From: Orthonyx spaldingii
Lineage: Eukaryota; Chordata; Aves; Passeriformes; Orthonychidae
DNA length: 64,000 bases
NCBI GenBank assembly: GCA_013397795.1
Contig: VZTJ01005910.1
Span: 512,210-576,209 of the forward strand
Reading direction: 5' to 3'
In this document: positions 10,877 to 23,563 of the stretch, piece by piece
Numbering within the stretch: the first letter of the stretch is position 1
How the letters are laid out: each line of letters starts with the position of its first letter
Translations under genes and position numbers: made by a program
Notes under the pieces: model-generated
Database searches by the model: none
Seen by the model: only the letters and a program-made list of their open reading frames with translations
Told to the model about the DNA's origin: nothing

Positions 10877-13590
10877 TAAATAATGACTAAAAGTGATGGC
10901 TGTCTGAAGGCTATTCCAATTCCTTTAATTAGTGAGCTGGCAGATTCACTTGGGACCTATTTGGCAAATGGCCACTGCTATTGATACTTAGGTTTGCCAG
11001 ATCTTACCAGGAATGAGTGATCAGGCATGGAAAATGGGCACCTGTCCATCCCTAGAGAGTGAATCACACATCTTATTCCAGGAATATCATTAATGCCTTC
11101 TTTTTCTTTTTTTTTTTTTTTTATAATATATACCCCAGGTCTGTAAGTATGTGGGGACCTCACGCTTGACATCCCACTGGGAAAAATGTCAGAGTACCTT
11201 CCACACTCTTCTCCCTGCTGTGACAGGATTTCAGTGTTCCTTCCTAAATCCTACCAGTTGCCCCAGTTTTCCATGTTTCTGCTATTCCAGTATGGATGGG
11301 CACTTGTATATATTTATATATACTTATATTTATATATAATATAATTTATAGAATATATTTATATGTATTTATATATGGAGTACTCTCCATGCCCAGTAGT
11401 GGTGGGACAGGAGATACATTCAGTTTTCTGATTTTTGGGACACTCATCATGCAGGTGATGATCTCAAGCGTGGGCTTAGCAGTGTTGAACTTGGGACCTG
11501 CACATCTTTTGTCTCTGTGTTTCCAAAAATAAATCTTCCCCACTTATCTTTCTGACATCTTTTGTAAACAGTGAATTCAAGAGCAAACTTTGTAAAGCTC
11601 TTAACCCTAATCTTCCCTATAAGCTCCAAAGGTCGAATTACCCATTATGCCCTGTGTTTGTTTTTGTCCTCTGGGTCTCAATTTTCATGCTTGCTTTTGC
11701 TCCTGGGGGCTCTGTGAGGCTCTTAGGTCGGGTTTTATACAAGGAAAGCAATTCCCTTCCTTTTCCAAAGACCTGCCACATAGTTTAAAGAAGGCAGGGG
11801 AGTGAAAGAATAGCTTGTACTTGGTAACACATAAGTGGCAGGTTTTGAGCCAAGGTTTACAGGAGAAGTGAATTAATTAGCACAGAACATCAGCCTGCTG
11901 TCTGGCTCCTTTATTTAAACCCATTTGCTGTGCTCTCCACAAGAAACCCAGTGGATCACCAGCTGCTTTACATTTTTCAGGTGGAAGAAGCAGCAAAGTC
12001 ATCCAGGAGTGCAGTGGGGGCTGTGGGACCAGGTGGGGAGGTACAAAAGCAGGAATGTAGGAAGGAATGGGTCTCCTGAGTCATGTCCCTGCCAAGGGCT
12101 GGAAGCCCGTGGCTGATGTGATGTAAAGCCTTGGGGAAAAAGGTGTTGGAGTGACAAACCACGCAGGTGACTTCAGTGGTAGCGTTTTAGCACAGCTCTG
12201 AGGGAAGGGTTGAAGGGGGAAGAGACAGAGGGAAGATTGGAACAGTCCAAAGGGAAGAGAATAGTCCATTTGGAGAATGATGTCTCCTTCCTCTGTGGGA
12301 CACTGGTTTCAAGCCCAGCAATAGTTACTGGCAGCCTGTTTCCCTGTGTCTCTCCCTGGTGAGATTCCTGGTATATTCAAATTTCTCATTCCATGAGGAC
12401 TCTGACAAGGTCCTTCTCCTCTACTCAACTGATCATTTTCAGTAGAGGTAGGAACATAATTCATTCCTGACCCCCTGTCGTGTGCCAAATGGGGCTGCAG
12501 TTGGCTAAGGGATCAAAATTTATTATAGGAGAACAGCCAATCGTGTGAGATATAGCATGATCATATATTTCCTTATAAAAATGAGATTAAAATATCTGAA
12601 TTAGCTCAACAGCTTTTAAATATCAGTTCAACGCACCTTAATGAGTTACATACTGTATGTTTCACTTTAAAATACAGCATATTTTACTTTATTTTATTTT
12701 TTTTGAGCTAAAAACCTTCCAGAAATGGCTTTTGGTGAACCAAAAATTGAGAGAAGAGCTCTGAGAATTAATGGATCATGCTGTTGGCTGATATTTTGGT
12801 TTCCTTATTGGGACAACAAACTATTTTCACCTCAGGAATGACTTCTCTGAGAGATGGTGTTAATTCTGCAGAGCAGGTGGCCGAAGAGACAGTTTGAATA
12901 TTTGATAGCACACACCGAGGTGTTTGGATGAACTGGTCATTTAGAAACAAAATCAATAGGCATGCATCTCTAGGGAATAGTAAACAAAGCTGGAGTCATT
13001 CCTAATTATTGGGATACAGCTCTGTCATCAGCTCCTTCTCTAGATACTATTATTTATAGCAATAATTATTATGCAGCATTTAAATTCGGGATGCGCACGG
13101 TTCTTTAATTGGGGGCTGAACTTGTGTTTGGCGATCTGGATTCCTCTCCTTACTCATCTGTCTATCATTTATAAAGATTATATATCTGAAACGTGACCTG
13201 TACATAATTATAATTAATTAAGTCGCCAGCAGTATGCTGAAAAACTTGCATTTAAATCAGGGGTTGAATAATTAAGGCAATTAGTAGAACTGACTATTTG
13301 CAATATGGCTTCTTGAAAATGTGGAATAATTGCTAATCTTCTAGGCAGAGATGGACAGAACACCAGCCTGGTATTTAATTCTGTAAATATAAATTAGGTG
13401 AGGTGGTGCAAGCATGGAATTCCTTTTTTTTGGTCCAAATTTCCAGAGGCCATAAACTGGATGAATGACACGCAGCCCAACGGATTATTTCAGGGCACGG
13501 TAAGTTCAGGGTGTCCAGATGAATCCTCAAGCTATTAAAAAATTCCCTTCTCTTGGCTTTCATCATTTTTATTTATAATCCTTAATTTGT
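10877..13590. other. Unique AT-rich DNA with TA-rich simple sequence; possible conserved non-coding block
   Basis: A T-run lies at 11109-11122 and a (TATATTTA)-type AT-rich simple repeat at about 11303-11378. From about 12480 to 13590 the DNA is AT-rich, repeat-free and dotted with homeodomain-like TAAT/ATTA and AATAATTATTATGC-type words. That texture is often seen in conserved non-coding elements, but conservation cannot be seen from one sequence. Confidence 0.4.
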
Positions 13591-13599
13591 GTGGTCGGG

Positions 13600-14148
13600 A
13601 GAGTAACAGTCCTTGTTCCTCACCCCGTTCTGCCACCAGTGCCTGTCCCTGTGGAGCTCCAGGCTTCCCTGAGCCAGCTCCCTGTTGATTATTTATTCCA
13701 GGAAGGCGTGAGGGGCTGGGACACCCACGCCGGGCGAACTCAGCCCTCCGTCACCGCCGGAGCAGGCACGCCACGTGTGGGAGAAATCCAGGGGAGCTCA
13801 GGCGGAGCGTGGAGAAACCAGAGCCAGCCTTTCCAGCCCTGCCTGGTGGCATTCCGCTTCCAGGGAGATGGCCTAGATAGGGCTGGCTGCCTGCAAGAGC
13901 TGGGAGCTCGCATCAGCTCCAGCCTGGTGTGCCTGGAGCTGGGGAAAGGCGGGCGAGTGACTCAGGGCAGCGCTGGTGGGAAGGTGTCCAAGCCAGCCGG
14001 GCTGGCAGAGCAGAGCCTGGCCCGGCCCGGCCGCCTCAGCGCCGTCAGCACAAGCTGCTGGATGATGCTATCGGCGTCTTTCCCAATCCAGGAGCCGGGG
14101 AAATGTGTCATGATACCCACGAGTATCAATTGGGGCCCTTCAGAGAAA
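13600..14148. other. Local CpG-enriched, GC-rich block
   Basis: Between about 13720 and 14060 I count roughly 25-30 CpGs, clearly above the flanks. A 217-codon frame is open across 13591-14244 on the top strand. It runs into the 79-bp tandem repeat and has no recognisable domain, so I do not call it a gene. The block could be a small CpG island (alternative promoter or enhancer) or simply a GC-rich patch. Confidence 0.4.
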
Positions 14149-14315
14149 GGGCTGGGGACTCCTGAGGGCTGTGGGGACACCAAGACCTGTTCTCACAGAC
14201 CCAGCACAGGGATGGAGGGGTCTCCATGGGCTGGGGACTCCTGAGGGCTGTGGGGACACCAAGGTCTCCCCTCACAGTCCCAGCACAGGGATGGAGGGGT
14301 CTCCATGGGCTGGGG
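14149..14315. repeat. 79-bp tandem duplication, two copies plus a stub
   Basis: Copies starting GGGCTGGGG lie at 14149-14227 and 14228-14306, with the first nine bases of a third at 14307-14315. The copies differ at only a few positions (for example 'accaagacctgttctcac' versus 'accaaggtctcccctcac'), indicating a fairly recent duplication. Confidence 0.93.
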
Positions 14316-15244
14316 GTTTGGGATGGGCTGCAGCTCCTGCTGCTTTTAGTGCTTCCAACTTCTCATCTCTCTGTGGCAGAGGCATAACTGGGTTTAGTGA
14401 GTTTATGTCTGTATTGTCAGGCATGTGTGACATCCACGAGGTGAGCTCGCTGTCGAACACTCGGGATTTTACACTCATTTTTGTTCTCTTCTTAAAGATC
14501 TGTTGGGCTTGTGGTACTGGGGATCATGCTACAAGACAAGCTGGTTCAACTGTTTCATGGAAAACTCAGTTAAACAATTTATAGCTTTTTAAATTTTTTT
14601 AGCTTTTTATACACCAAGAAAGTTAAAAGAATATTACCAGATTTTGCTCTCAGGAACACACATGCATTTTTCAGAACGTGGATGATTGCTTTCTATGTTT
14701 TTCCTATGTCTGTTTTTTTGTTTGTTTGTTTTTGCTTTTGTTTTTGTTTTTTCTCAAATCCCATTTGAATAAGGCACTCCAAGACTGTGGCTTTTGTGGA
14801 ATTTTTGCATGGTTAACACTGGGCATAAGCACGGAACCCATCTCCCTGCCCCAGGGCTTTGCCCAAGCAGGGTTTGTGCCTTTAAAGCAGAGTGATTCAA
14901 TGTCCTGTATGTGACAGGGACAGCTCCTAACAAGTCTGGAGGTATTTTTAGAACTTGATAAAATGACACTTCATAAAACACCAGTTGAGCAGCTCGAAAG
15001 AGGAAATAAGAGTGGAGAGACTTTGGGAAAACATTACTGTATTTTTAATTATCAGCCCTTTTGATGTTGTCAGCCCATACCGTAAGCAATGGGAATAATT
15101 GTTTAACTTCCTTCCTATTTAATGTGGTCATTTTATGGCTCAGAGGCACAGCTTTTGCTCCTGAGTTACCATTTACAGCTGTGGCCAGCCTTGGGGATGG
15201 GGTTTTGGGCCACACAGCTGCCCTGGCAGTGGTGTCTGCCAGGC
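14316..15244. other. Unique non-coding DNA with a TG/TTTG-rich run
   Basis: A T-rich TTTG/TTTTG low-complexity run occupies about 14708-14756. No element or exon is otherwise visible. Confidence 0.5.
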
Positions 15245-15412
15245 AGCAAGCTCTGCTCCCAGGGCACAGGGACAGGAGGAGAGGGAACAGCCTCAGGTTG
15301 TGCCAGGAGAGGCTCAGAGTGGACATCAGCAGGAATTTCTCCATGGAAAGGGTGGTCAGGCTTTGGCAGGGGCTGCCCAGGAAGGTTTGGAGTCCCCATC
15401 CCTGGAAGGACA
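15245..15412 (+). mobile_element. CR1 LINE fragment lacking its 3' end
   Basis: The CR1 order 'ctctgctcccagggcacagggacaggaggagagggaacagcctcaggttgtgcc', 'ggaatttctccatggaaagggtggtcaggc', 'ggggctgcccaggaaggtttggagtccccatccctgg' is clear. The match stops abruptly at about 15412, before the terminal unique region and octamers, so the usual 3' end has been lost. It is the same subfamily as the copies at 5985, 8957 and 44127. Confidence 0.88.
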
Positions 15413-15446
15413 GACTGGAAACCTGTGTTCTCCTCAAGGAATCTAT

Positions 15447-15497
15447 TGAAATTTCATCTTTCTGGGTCTGAAATTTCATCTTTCTGGGACTGAAATG
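15447..15497. repeat. 22-bp tandem duplication
   Basis: Two 22-base units beginning TGAAATTTCATC start at 15447 and 15469, differing only at the last two positions (GGTC versus GGAC). A partial third unit starts at 15491. It lies just beyond the broken end of the CR1 fragment. Confidence 0.92.
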
Positions 15498-18400
15498 TTC
15501 ACATTTATGGTATCGACACACAAATATCCATCTGCTGAGCTGGGGAGGGAGGATGAGCTCTCTGCTCCCAAAGGAACACCTTTCTCAAGGCAAAATAGAA
15601 GTCAAATTTTGTGGAAATAAATCAGTTCAAATGGGGATAGGATCTCGGGGGTTGGAGTACTAAAATGTACAGAAAGGCACAGGTCTAAAATTAAAGCATG
15701 ATTTCATCATCTTCTACATTGAATACTCACAACAGCTGAGTCTGCCTATTCTGAAATGGTGTTTCCACTGAATTTTGCCAGTCCATGCCACTTAAAATTC
15801 TGACCCTCTGGATGAAGCCTAAATTTATTGCTCTTTTTTTTAAAATTTCATTTTAATAGTCCTGATGGCCCCGGACAGGACCCACTCAGCCCTTCAGATA
15901 AAGGTATCTTAAGGCAGTGTTAGCTCAGATTTTTTTGACATTGCTTGCACTCACAAAGAAAGGAAAGAATTAAAATTCTTTCAGCTGAAATTTTGCTTCT
16001 TCATGAGTTAAACTTGCGGAGAAGACCAGCAAAATATGATGTTCCTTGCTCAGTGTGGCAGCTTGCAGGTCACCACGGGGCGAAATTATGGTACTCAGCA
16101 GATTCCATTTAGGATGTGGGTTTTTCCACTGTGGAAAGGAGCTTGGATAAACCCAGAAGTTTGTTTTCCCTCCCCATTGACCCCAGAAGGGATGCTCTGA
16201 AGTTCTGACTCCATGGGAAATTCTCAGTCAGGGAGATTCACGCTCATCCCCAGAGCTCCGTGGAGCCTCAGCAGAAAGGATAAAAGCACAAGGATGATAT
16301 TCCTGTGTAAGCAGCTTGCTCAGAGAGGGAATTCAACTCCTGGCAAAAAACTGGGGAACAGTGGTCTGCCAGAGGGCTTGGAGAAGTTGTCTGGATACAG
16401 CTTCCCTCATCCACACATCCCATCCTGAAAAAACAGAGATATTCTGAGGTTACAAACCCTACAGTGCAGATATGCCACCTCGCAAAGATCCCAGGTATGG
16501 CAGAAGAATTTCCAGGGAGCAGAGCGGTCACTTTTGCAGACCCTCTGTGTTCTTCAAGAAGTGTAAAGGGACTGCAGCAGTGGCAGCAAATGGACTCTGA
16601 CTTAATTTAAGGAATCATCCAAAAACTAGGAGAGGCCCAGCACCCCAGCAGAGCAACGTGGCTGCCTCAGTGCCCCTTCATGATCAACAGTGAAGCTCTG
16701 GGATGGCAGGAAAACACAGACTGGGAATAAAGGCTGGGAGAAGGTTGCCTGTTTTGAGAGAGACTTTCCCATTTCTTGCTGCTTTCCCTTTTCCCAGCGA
16801 TGCAGCGAAGGGCATCTGGCACAGGAAAGCTGTAACCCCTGGAGAATTCCTCCTGATGCCAATAAACTCCAGCCTGAGCACTCACATCTCTGTATTTGCA
16901 AACAATCTCAGCACATCTCTTCTTTGGGATCCATCCAAGCTGTACTTCACTCAAATGCTGTTATATTCCTGCTGCCTGGTGCAGCCCATCACACTTTTTG
17001 CTGCATTTCACTTGTTTTGATTGTCACCAGAGAACTTCCAGCGAGGCAATTTTTTGTTGTTGTGATGGCTGGCGAATATTGTGTTGGGGGGAAAATAAAA
17101 GTCGAAGTGGAAATTTTCTAATCAAAGTCACTGTTCTCTGTTGCTTGCAATCTGGATGAAGGCAATGCAGATGGGTGAGTCAGTGTAAGTTGTGTCTGAT
17201 GCTCTGAAAGACTCCTTATATAAACACCTGAGTGATCTGATGACATTTTCTACATGCATTCATGATAAACGAATTTTTAAACACTAATTAAGGGCCTAAG
17301 AAATCTTTGGAGACTCTCTTTCAGTGCTGCAGTTCTAGAGGAATACATCTTTCAGATCTTCGAGGCAGGGATTTTGGTATGCTTGGTTGGTTTTTTTTTT
17401 CCCTTTTTCCAAATCGGAAATAATTTTAAAGTTGTGTGTAAGCACTCACTTATGCTTAGCTACGTGTACCTGGATTTAGAACAGTAATCCTGGCAATGGC
17501 TTTTCTTCCCCTTTAAAATGCATATTTTCCATTAAGTAGTGTGGCTAATGAGTGTTGCTATTTGTAAGGAAGCCTTTTTTTTTTTTTTCCAGGTTAGCAG
17601 TGAATCACTTCAGGCTGTGACCTTATCTGATCTTGCGTGTTCAGGAGGGTTGAGACTAATCAATAATTGGCGAGGTTTCGTCACGGAGCCCGTGGGTGCT
17701 GCCGGAAGCAGTTTGGTGATTAAGTAGTTGACACTCTTGCTCTCAACCATTCATGAAACCCTGTCCCATCCAAGCCCTGGTAGGACTCTGCAGCCTTTTG
17801 GAAAGCTGAGATTTTCACTGCTCAGCCTTCATCACTATCCCATGGTGGTTTTTATGCGGGGCTATTCATCCAGGCAGTCCTGGCCGAATTCCAGTTTTGA
17901 TAATTGTTTTCTGCCTAGCTTCCTTCCATTTCAATTTCGACTGTTATTGTCCTTTGTTCCCTAACCCAAGGTGTTAAACTGCTGGGATGATTGCTTCCCA
18001 GGCCAGCACTGGGAATGCTGCCTGGCACAGGGTGCCTGCAACTCTGCTGCCTCTCAACTTTATCAAGTATTTTTTCAGCTTCTCAAAGGGCTCTCTCTGT
18101 GAACAACTGATAATGTCCTGTGGAAACATCTGGTCGGGGTCAGCTCTTCAGCTTCCTGGGCTGGAAACACTTCAGCTTTTGAGGTGCACAGATGCAGTCG
18201 GAGCTGCAGTTTGATGTTTAGATCACAGACAAAACTCGTGCTCTTTCTGGCCCCTGGGAATTATTAGTGTTGGCGTTAAAGTGCTCTGTCAAACACAGAG
18301 GGGATGTCTGAATGCCTTTCTTGTTTGTTTGTTTTCCAAATGTGTACAGGCAGCCTGGAAAGCTCCCGGTGTTTGTTGTTGGTGGCATTCCCTGAATGCC

Positions 18401-19269
18401 TCCATCTCCCCGCTCCTCCTGGAGAAACAGAAGATATTCAGCAGCTGATCTCCTGCCCCACAGCTTCTGTTTCAGAGCTGCCACTCCAGGAGCAGAGAGA
18501 GCATCCAGGACATTTCTGAGCTAACAGGGAATTGGGAGTTGGAAGGAGAAAAAGATTTGATATTCCTGGTATTTGTGGGAATCACTGACTCAGACCCCAA
18601 CCAGCAGCAATCTGTGCTGCTGGAATGAGCATTAGGTTTTGGAAATATCAGTGTTCCCCCTCCCCATGGGTAGAGCAGTCAGATCACAAAAATCATTCTG
18701 ATGGTTTCTGTGGATCCCAGGAGAGGCCAGTTCCAGTCCCCACCCCTCCTTTCCCAGTTCAGCTGCTGGTTTTGCCTGAATTGCTTCTTTGCAGCAGGAA
18801 AATTCAAAGGAGTAGGAGGAGAGACTGGTTTGCTGGAGCTGGAGCTGCTCAGACAAAGCCAGAGCAAAACAAACTCATCCAAGTGAGATTGGTTTAGGGT
18901 CATGTGAGGGGTTTTCATTTCTGTGGGGAAAATAAGAATCCCAAACCCCTGGCTGAAGCCTGGGCTGTGGATGCACTCCTTGTCCTGGCTGCAGCTCTGC
19001 CAAGTGGAGCTCATCACTGCTTTCCCCATCCAAAATTATCCCTCCTTGCATCTCCTGGAGGACCTGTTCCTTGGGCAGGGGTGGGGATGGGAGGGCTAAA
19101 ACCAGTTTTAGTCAAAATGAGCAGGTCACCTTGCACAACACAGGAGGTCTTTGCTAACTGGAGTCATGAAGTCCTCAAGGAAGGTCTACCTCGACCTTCA
19201 AGAGCTTCAACAAGTCCCAAGTTGAGTTTGGTGACCTGACACTTCTCTGTCTTAACTCTCCATGCAGAT
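15498..19269. other. Unique non-coding DNA, nothing recognised
   Basis: About 3.8 kb without a recognisable interspersed repeat. T-runs occur near 17390-17402 and 17577-17588. Open frames of 90-143 codons (for example 16690-17121) overlap frames on the opposite strand and show no domain features. Confidence 0.5.
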
Positions 19270-19537
19270 AAACTCTGAAGGGCAGATTGAAGCTGTGTCA
19301 GGGGAAGTTAGACTGGAGAGCAGGGAAAGGTTCTTCCCCCAGAGGGTGCTGGGCACTGCCCAGGCTCCCCAGGGAATGGGCATGGCTCCGAGGCTGCCAG
19401 AGCTCCAGGAGCGTTTGGGCACCGCTGCCAGGGATGCACAGGCTGGGATTGTTGGGGTTCTGGGCAGGGCCAAAAGTTGCTCTGGATAATCCTTGTGGGT
19501 CCCTTCCCACTCAGAATATTCCATGATTCCATGATTG
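19270..19537 (+). mobile_element. CR1 LINE 3' fragment, 'cagagggtgctgggcactgc' subfamily
   Basis: It is closely similar to the copy at 5439-5665: 'agactggagagcagggaaaggttctt', 'cagagggtgctgggcactgcccaggctcccca', 'gctgccagagctccaggagcg', 'gctgggattgttggggtt', 'tccttgtgggtcccttcccactcagaatattcc'. The tail has two decayed octamers (ATTCCATGATTCCATGA, 19518-19534). Confidence 0.88.
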
Positions 19538-22500
19538 GTGCTGTGGCCACCCCCTTGCCGGCTGTGCTGGGTGGATTTATATCCTCAGCCTCCCAATACC
19601 TCCCTACAGGGCCATCCTGCTGGGCCTGTTTGGGCACACGTTGTTTTTGTGGGGTATTGTCACCTGGAGAATCCCAATGGAAATTTTTGTCCCCGTGTCC
19701 TTGCGTGCCACGTAAACATATAGGGACAAATAGACCCTGCCCAGAAGAGCTGTAAATAATGAATCCAGAGAAAGGGCATGGCTTGTGTTGTGTCTAGGTG
19801 GGAAATTGAGGCCAAAAGGTGAGGAATGAGCCTGGACCTCCTTCCAGTACCCTAGAGAAGCCCTCCATCATTGCTACCCCGAATCTGAAAATGATGAAAT
19901 CCCCGAACTTGCCCCCAACACTCAGGGCCAGTTATTTCCTGGTCCGAAATCTCCTGTAGTTTTAAGTCATGGCTTTATTTTTAGATCAACACCACCTCAG
20001 CCTTAATTACGCTTGTACCAATCAAGGATGTGGCAATGCTCATGGGTCTCTGAGTAGTCCTGTAGTGTAAGGATTCATTTGTGGGGTTGGAAAAGGCGGA
20101 ATGGCAGGTGTTGCACAGGAGCTGACACTGAGGTTTCATCTGCCCCTTAAAGCTCCTGAAAGGTGATGTCCCAAGAGAAGAGAGCAGCAACAGCAGGCAC
20201 TTGGTTCAGGGTCCTTTCTCACCCTCTGCCTTCAGAAGGATACTCCAGCCCTGACCATAGCTTAGCCCTAAGTCATGCCAGGGAGCACATTTTTAATGCT
20301 GCTTTATTAGAGAGTCAGAGGCATTTGTGGGATTGGTGTGGGAGTACAAAATTGTTTTCTGATGAGGAATTGAGTTGAGCTTTGTTGGCGTCTCGTGTAG
20401 TGGCTGTTTATGTGTAAACTTGAAACCAAACCAAGCAAAAGGAGTGAAACCATCCAAGGCCTAAAATGTCGTCTGGCAGCGAGGAAAGGCTGCAAATACC
20501 AGATTAGGGGAGCCCAGAACCAGCTGGCTGCTGTTCATGCTGAAGTGAGTGCTCACCAGACATTCCAAAGCTGGCCATAAAGCCTTCCTAAGCTCACTCT
20601 GGTCACTGCTACTCATTTCAGGATCACTAGCAAGCATGAAGGGGCTTCTGTTTAGCTGTGGGAAAAGAAGGCAGGGAAAACAGCAGCAAGTCCATAGTTT
20701 TAGTGTCCTTTCTCCTGTGGTTCACAGCACAGACCTGAGTCCAGCTCCATCTGGAGCCAGCTCCAAGGGTTTTGCTGGTTTTCATCAGGACTAGGGTGAA
20801 ACCAAAGTGTAATGACAAGTCACGAAGGCTGTAATAAAGCCGTGCTCCCTGCGGAAACAGCTGTGGTGGTTTAGGAGGTCCTTGCCTCTCCCACCCCTCG
20901 GACAGAGGCTCCTGCTCCCAAAATGGTGCCAGCAGAAGGGCATGTGGGATCATGATCTGCTTCACAACCTTCACATAACCCTTTTTTCCTGGGAAACAAA
21001 TCAATTTGGCTGTAGCCACCTCCAGCAGGAGGGGGAGCCAGCCCGATGGGCTGATAAGAAACCCACAGCACCGGCTCTTGTCTGAGCCCATTCTGGACCC
21101 TCTCATTACCCATTGTTCCCTTTATTGAAAGCACTTGTGCCTACTGCACGTCTCCATACTTCAAAAAATCAGATCTGGAACACAATGGATGGGGCTTGTT
21201 GCTCAGGAAGTGTTTCTTTTTATACATTAAAACACAGGAGGAGGCTTTGTTGCTGCCGCAGCAGCAATATCCTGACACGCTCGCCGTGCTGATGGCGAAG
21301 GAAGTTTCGTTCTGAATATAGCCAATCTCACACTAAAAACTTAACCCTCTGAGGCCTGGAAGCAACCACCATGTGTGAAATTGTCTCAACTGTCATGTGG
21401 AAGGATGAGTTTTAAGAGCCACCCTTGAGAGATTATCATTAAACCGAATCTTACGCAAGGTTGGACTTGGAGGGATCAGTGTTTGCACATCTGTGGTTTC
21501 AAGTGACCTTGACAGAGTTGTTTCCCAGTATAAGTAAAATCAGAAGTGGAACTTGCAACAACAAGCAAATGTTTTTTTGCACTGTACTCCAGGCAGATTA
21601 GTGATGTCATAGCTTCTGTGTTCTGCAGCTCTGTTTCCTTTAAGGCCTTTTTTTTTTTTTTATCTTGATGCTAAGGTAGCTTCGAATTTCTTCAGGTGAA
21701 GAACTCACAGCTCTTGGCATCCTGCCCCACAACATTTACCTGGAACTCTTGCAACCTTCTGTGACATCAATTTACTGTTGAGGGTGTAATTGATCTTACC
21801 CAGTCTCAAACATGCTCATTATAACATTCATTATGGTTCTTTTCCATAATGGGCTACGAGCCCATCACGGGATGTCTATGCAATGTCCACCTCCATACAC
21901 TTTCTTTATTCGTATGGGGGTTATTTTTCTAGAGGTTATAGGGGGATTTTTTTGATCCTCACAGAGTGTGAGGATCAGAACAACCCAGGGCAAAGAAGTT
22001 AAAAAAAATGGGGAAAAATATTAAGGAAGAACTGCAGGCTGTGTTGTCTTTGTGAACTTAGCAGACTGAGTAGGTTTTTATGTATTTCTTCTTTTCTGGT
22101 GATGCTGTTACCAGATGGCTGATTTACAAGTCAAAAACTTCAAGCATCCAGTAGTTCAGCCTCTTACTTCCAGAAGCCCTTGATGGATTATGCTAATGTG
22201 GCCCATGGAAATTCTCTTCAGATGAGAGACTGTGGGGTGGAGAGGCTGGAAGATCCATCTTGGTGCTCATTTATGAGCTCTGCTGTGGGTCCCATCCCAG
22301 TCCTTGGAAGTCCAGCACCATGGAAAACCTGAGGAGGTGGGTGGAACGTATAGCAGACTATCTATAGAAAAATACAATCCACTTTGCTTGTGGTTTAGGG
22401 TGGGTGCACATGGAGGAAGAGGGGATTTTCCTCCACTTCTCTCCAGGAATTTGAGACACGGTCTCATTTTTCTTACAGTTAAGCACATTCAGTAAATAGC

Positions 22501-23140
22501 ATAAACATCACAACTGAAGTAATACCTCATCAAATGCTGTGAAAAGGATGAAGACATTTAGATGACACATAAATATACTGAGTTTTCAGCCACGGTATAC
22601 AGTGAACTACTTTCAATGGAAAATCAAGGCTTTCAAAGCAATTCATTTAACATTTCCATTTTAACACTTCCTCAAAGTCAATTGCAGCAGAGAACATGCA
22701 GCTCAGCTTGCTTCTTCAAACCATGACACAAAATAGTCCAGAACTTCTGCTATGAAGCAACAAAATCCCTCCAGGATAGAAATGCAAATTTTTTGTCCTA
22801 CCACTGATGACATGGCTTAAGGGCTTTTCCAGTTTGCTGTCAAAGAAAGGAGATGTCTTCATTGCTGATTAAATGCACTGCAATTAACCAAAGTTTCATA
22901 TGGTTTGATATTCTCCCCTCCCAAGTTATGGTAATGTGCATAAATAGTGTGGATAAAAGTAGCCCCTCTTTGAAAGGAAGTGTGAGCATTTGGGCACAGG
23001 CTGGTCCTGCACTCAAGGGTGGCTGTGCTGAGGATGCTGAGGGGTTTGTCCCAGGGGTCTCTGCAGGAATTTGACTCATTTTCTGAATTTTTACAGTTGT
23101 ATTATCTTAACACAGAGGGGAGCTGGGGGAAGTCATTAAT
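19538..23140. other. Unique non-coding DNA, nothing recognised
   Basis: About 3.6 kb between CR1 copies. A T-run lies at about 21648-21661. The 159-codon reverse frame at 20627-21106 overlaps other open frames and has no recognisable domain. Repeat-free AT-moderate DNA at 21300-22860 may include conserved non-coding sequence, not testable here. Confidence 0.5.
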
Positions 23141-23563
23141 CATGGAATTATAGAATCACAGAATAGTTTGGGTTGGAAGGAACCTTAATGATCATCTCAT
23201 CTCACTCCTGCCATGGGCAGGGACACCTCCCACTGTCCCAGGCTGCTCCAAGCCCCAATGTCCAACCTGGCCTTGGGCACTGCCAGGGATCCAGGGGCAG
23301 CCACAGCTTCTCTGGGCACCCTGTGCCAGGGCCTCCCCACCCTCCCAGGGAAGGATTTCTTCCAATATCTAACCCAAATTTCCCCTCTGTCAGTTGGAAC
23401 CCATTGCCCCCTGTCCTGTCACTGCAGTTCCTGATGAATTGTCCCTCTCTGGTTTCCCTGTAGCCCCTTCAGGCACTGGAAGGTGCTGTGAGCTCTCCAC
23501 ACAACCTTCTCTTCTCCAGGCTGAACAATCCCAACTCTCCCATCCAGCCCTGCCCTCTGGCAG
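23141..23563 (-). mobile_element. CR1 LINE 3' fragment, antisense; outer part of a composite
   Basis: From the tail ('atagaatcacagaat', 23150-23164) through 'gtttgggttggaaggaacctta', 'ctgccatgggcagggacacctcccactgtcccaggctgctccaagccc', 'ggcagccacagcttctctgggcaccctgtgccagggcctcc', 'ttgccccctgtcctgtcactgcagttcctgatgaattgtccctctc', to 'cttctcttctccaggctgaacaatcccaactctccca'. At about 23563 it meets a second CR1 piece in the same orientation that restarts earlier in the CR1 order. Confidence 0.92.

Noticed and set aside
13591..14244. 217-codon open frame
   Set aside because: It lies in a GC-rich, stop-poor block, runs into a tandem repeat, overlaps other open frames, and has no recognisable domain or splice context.
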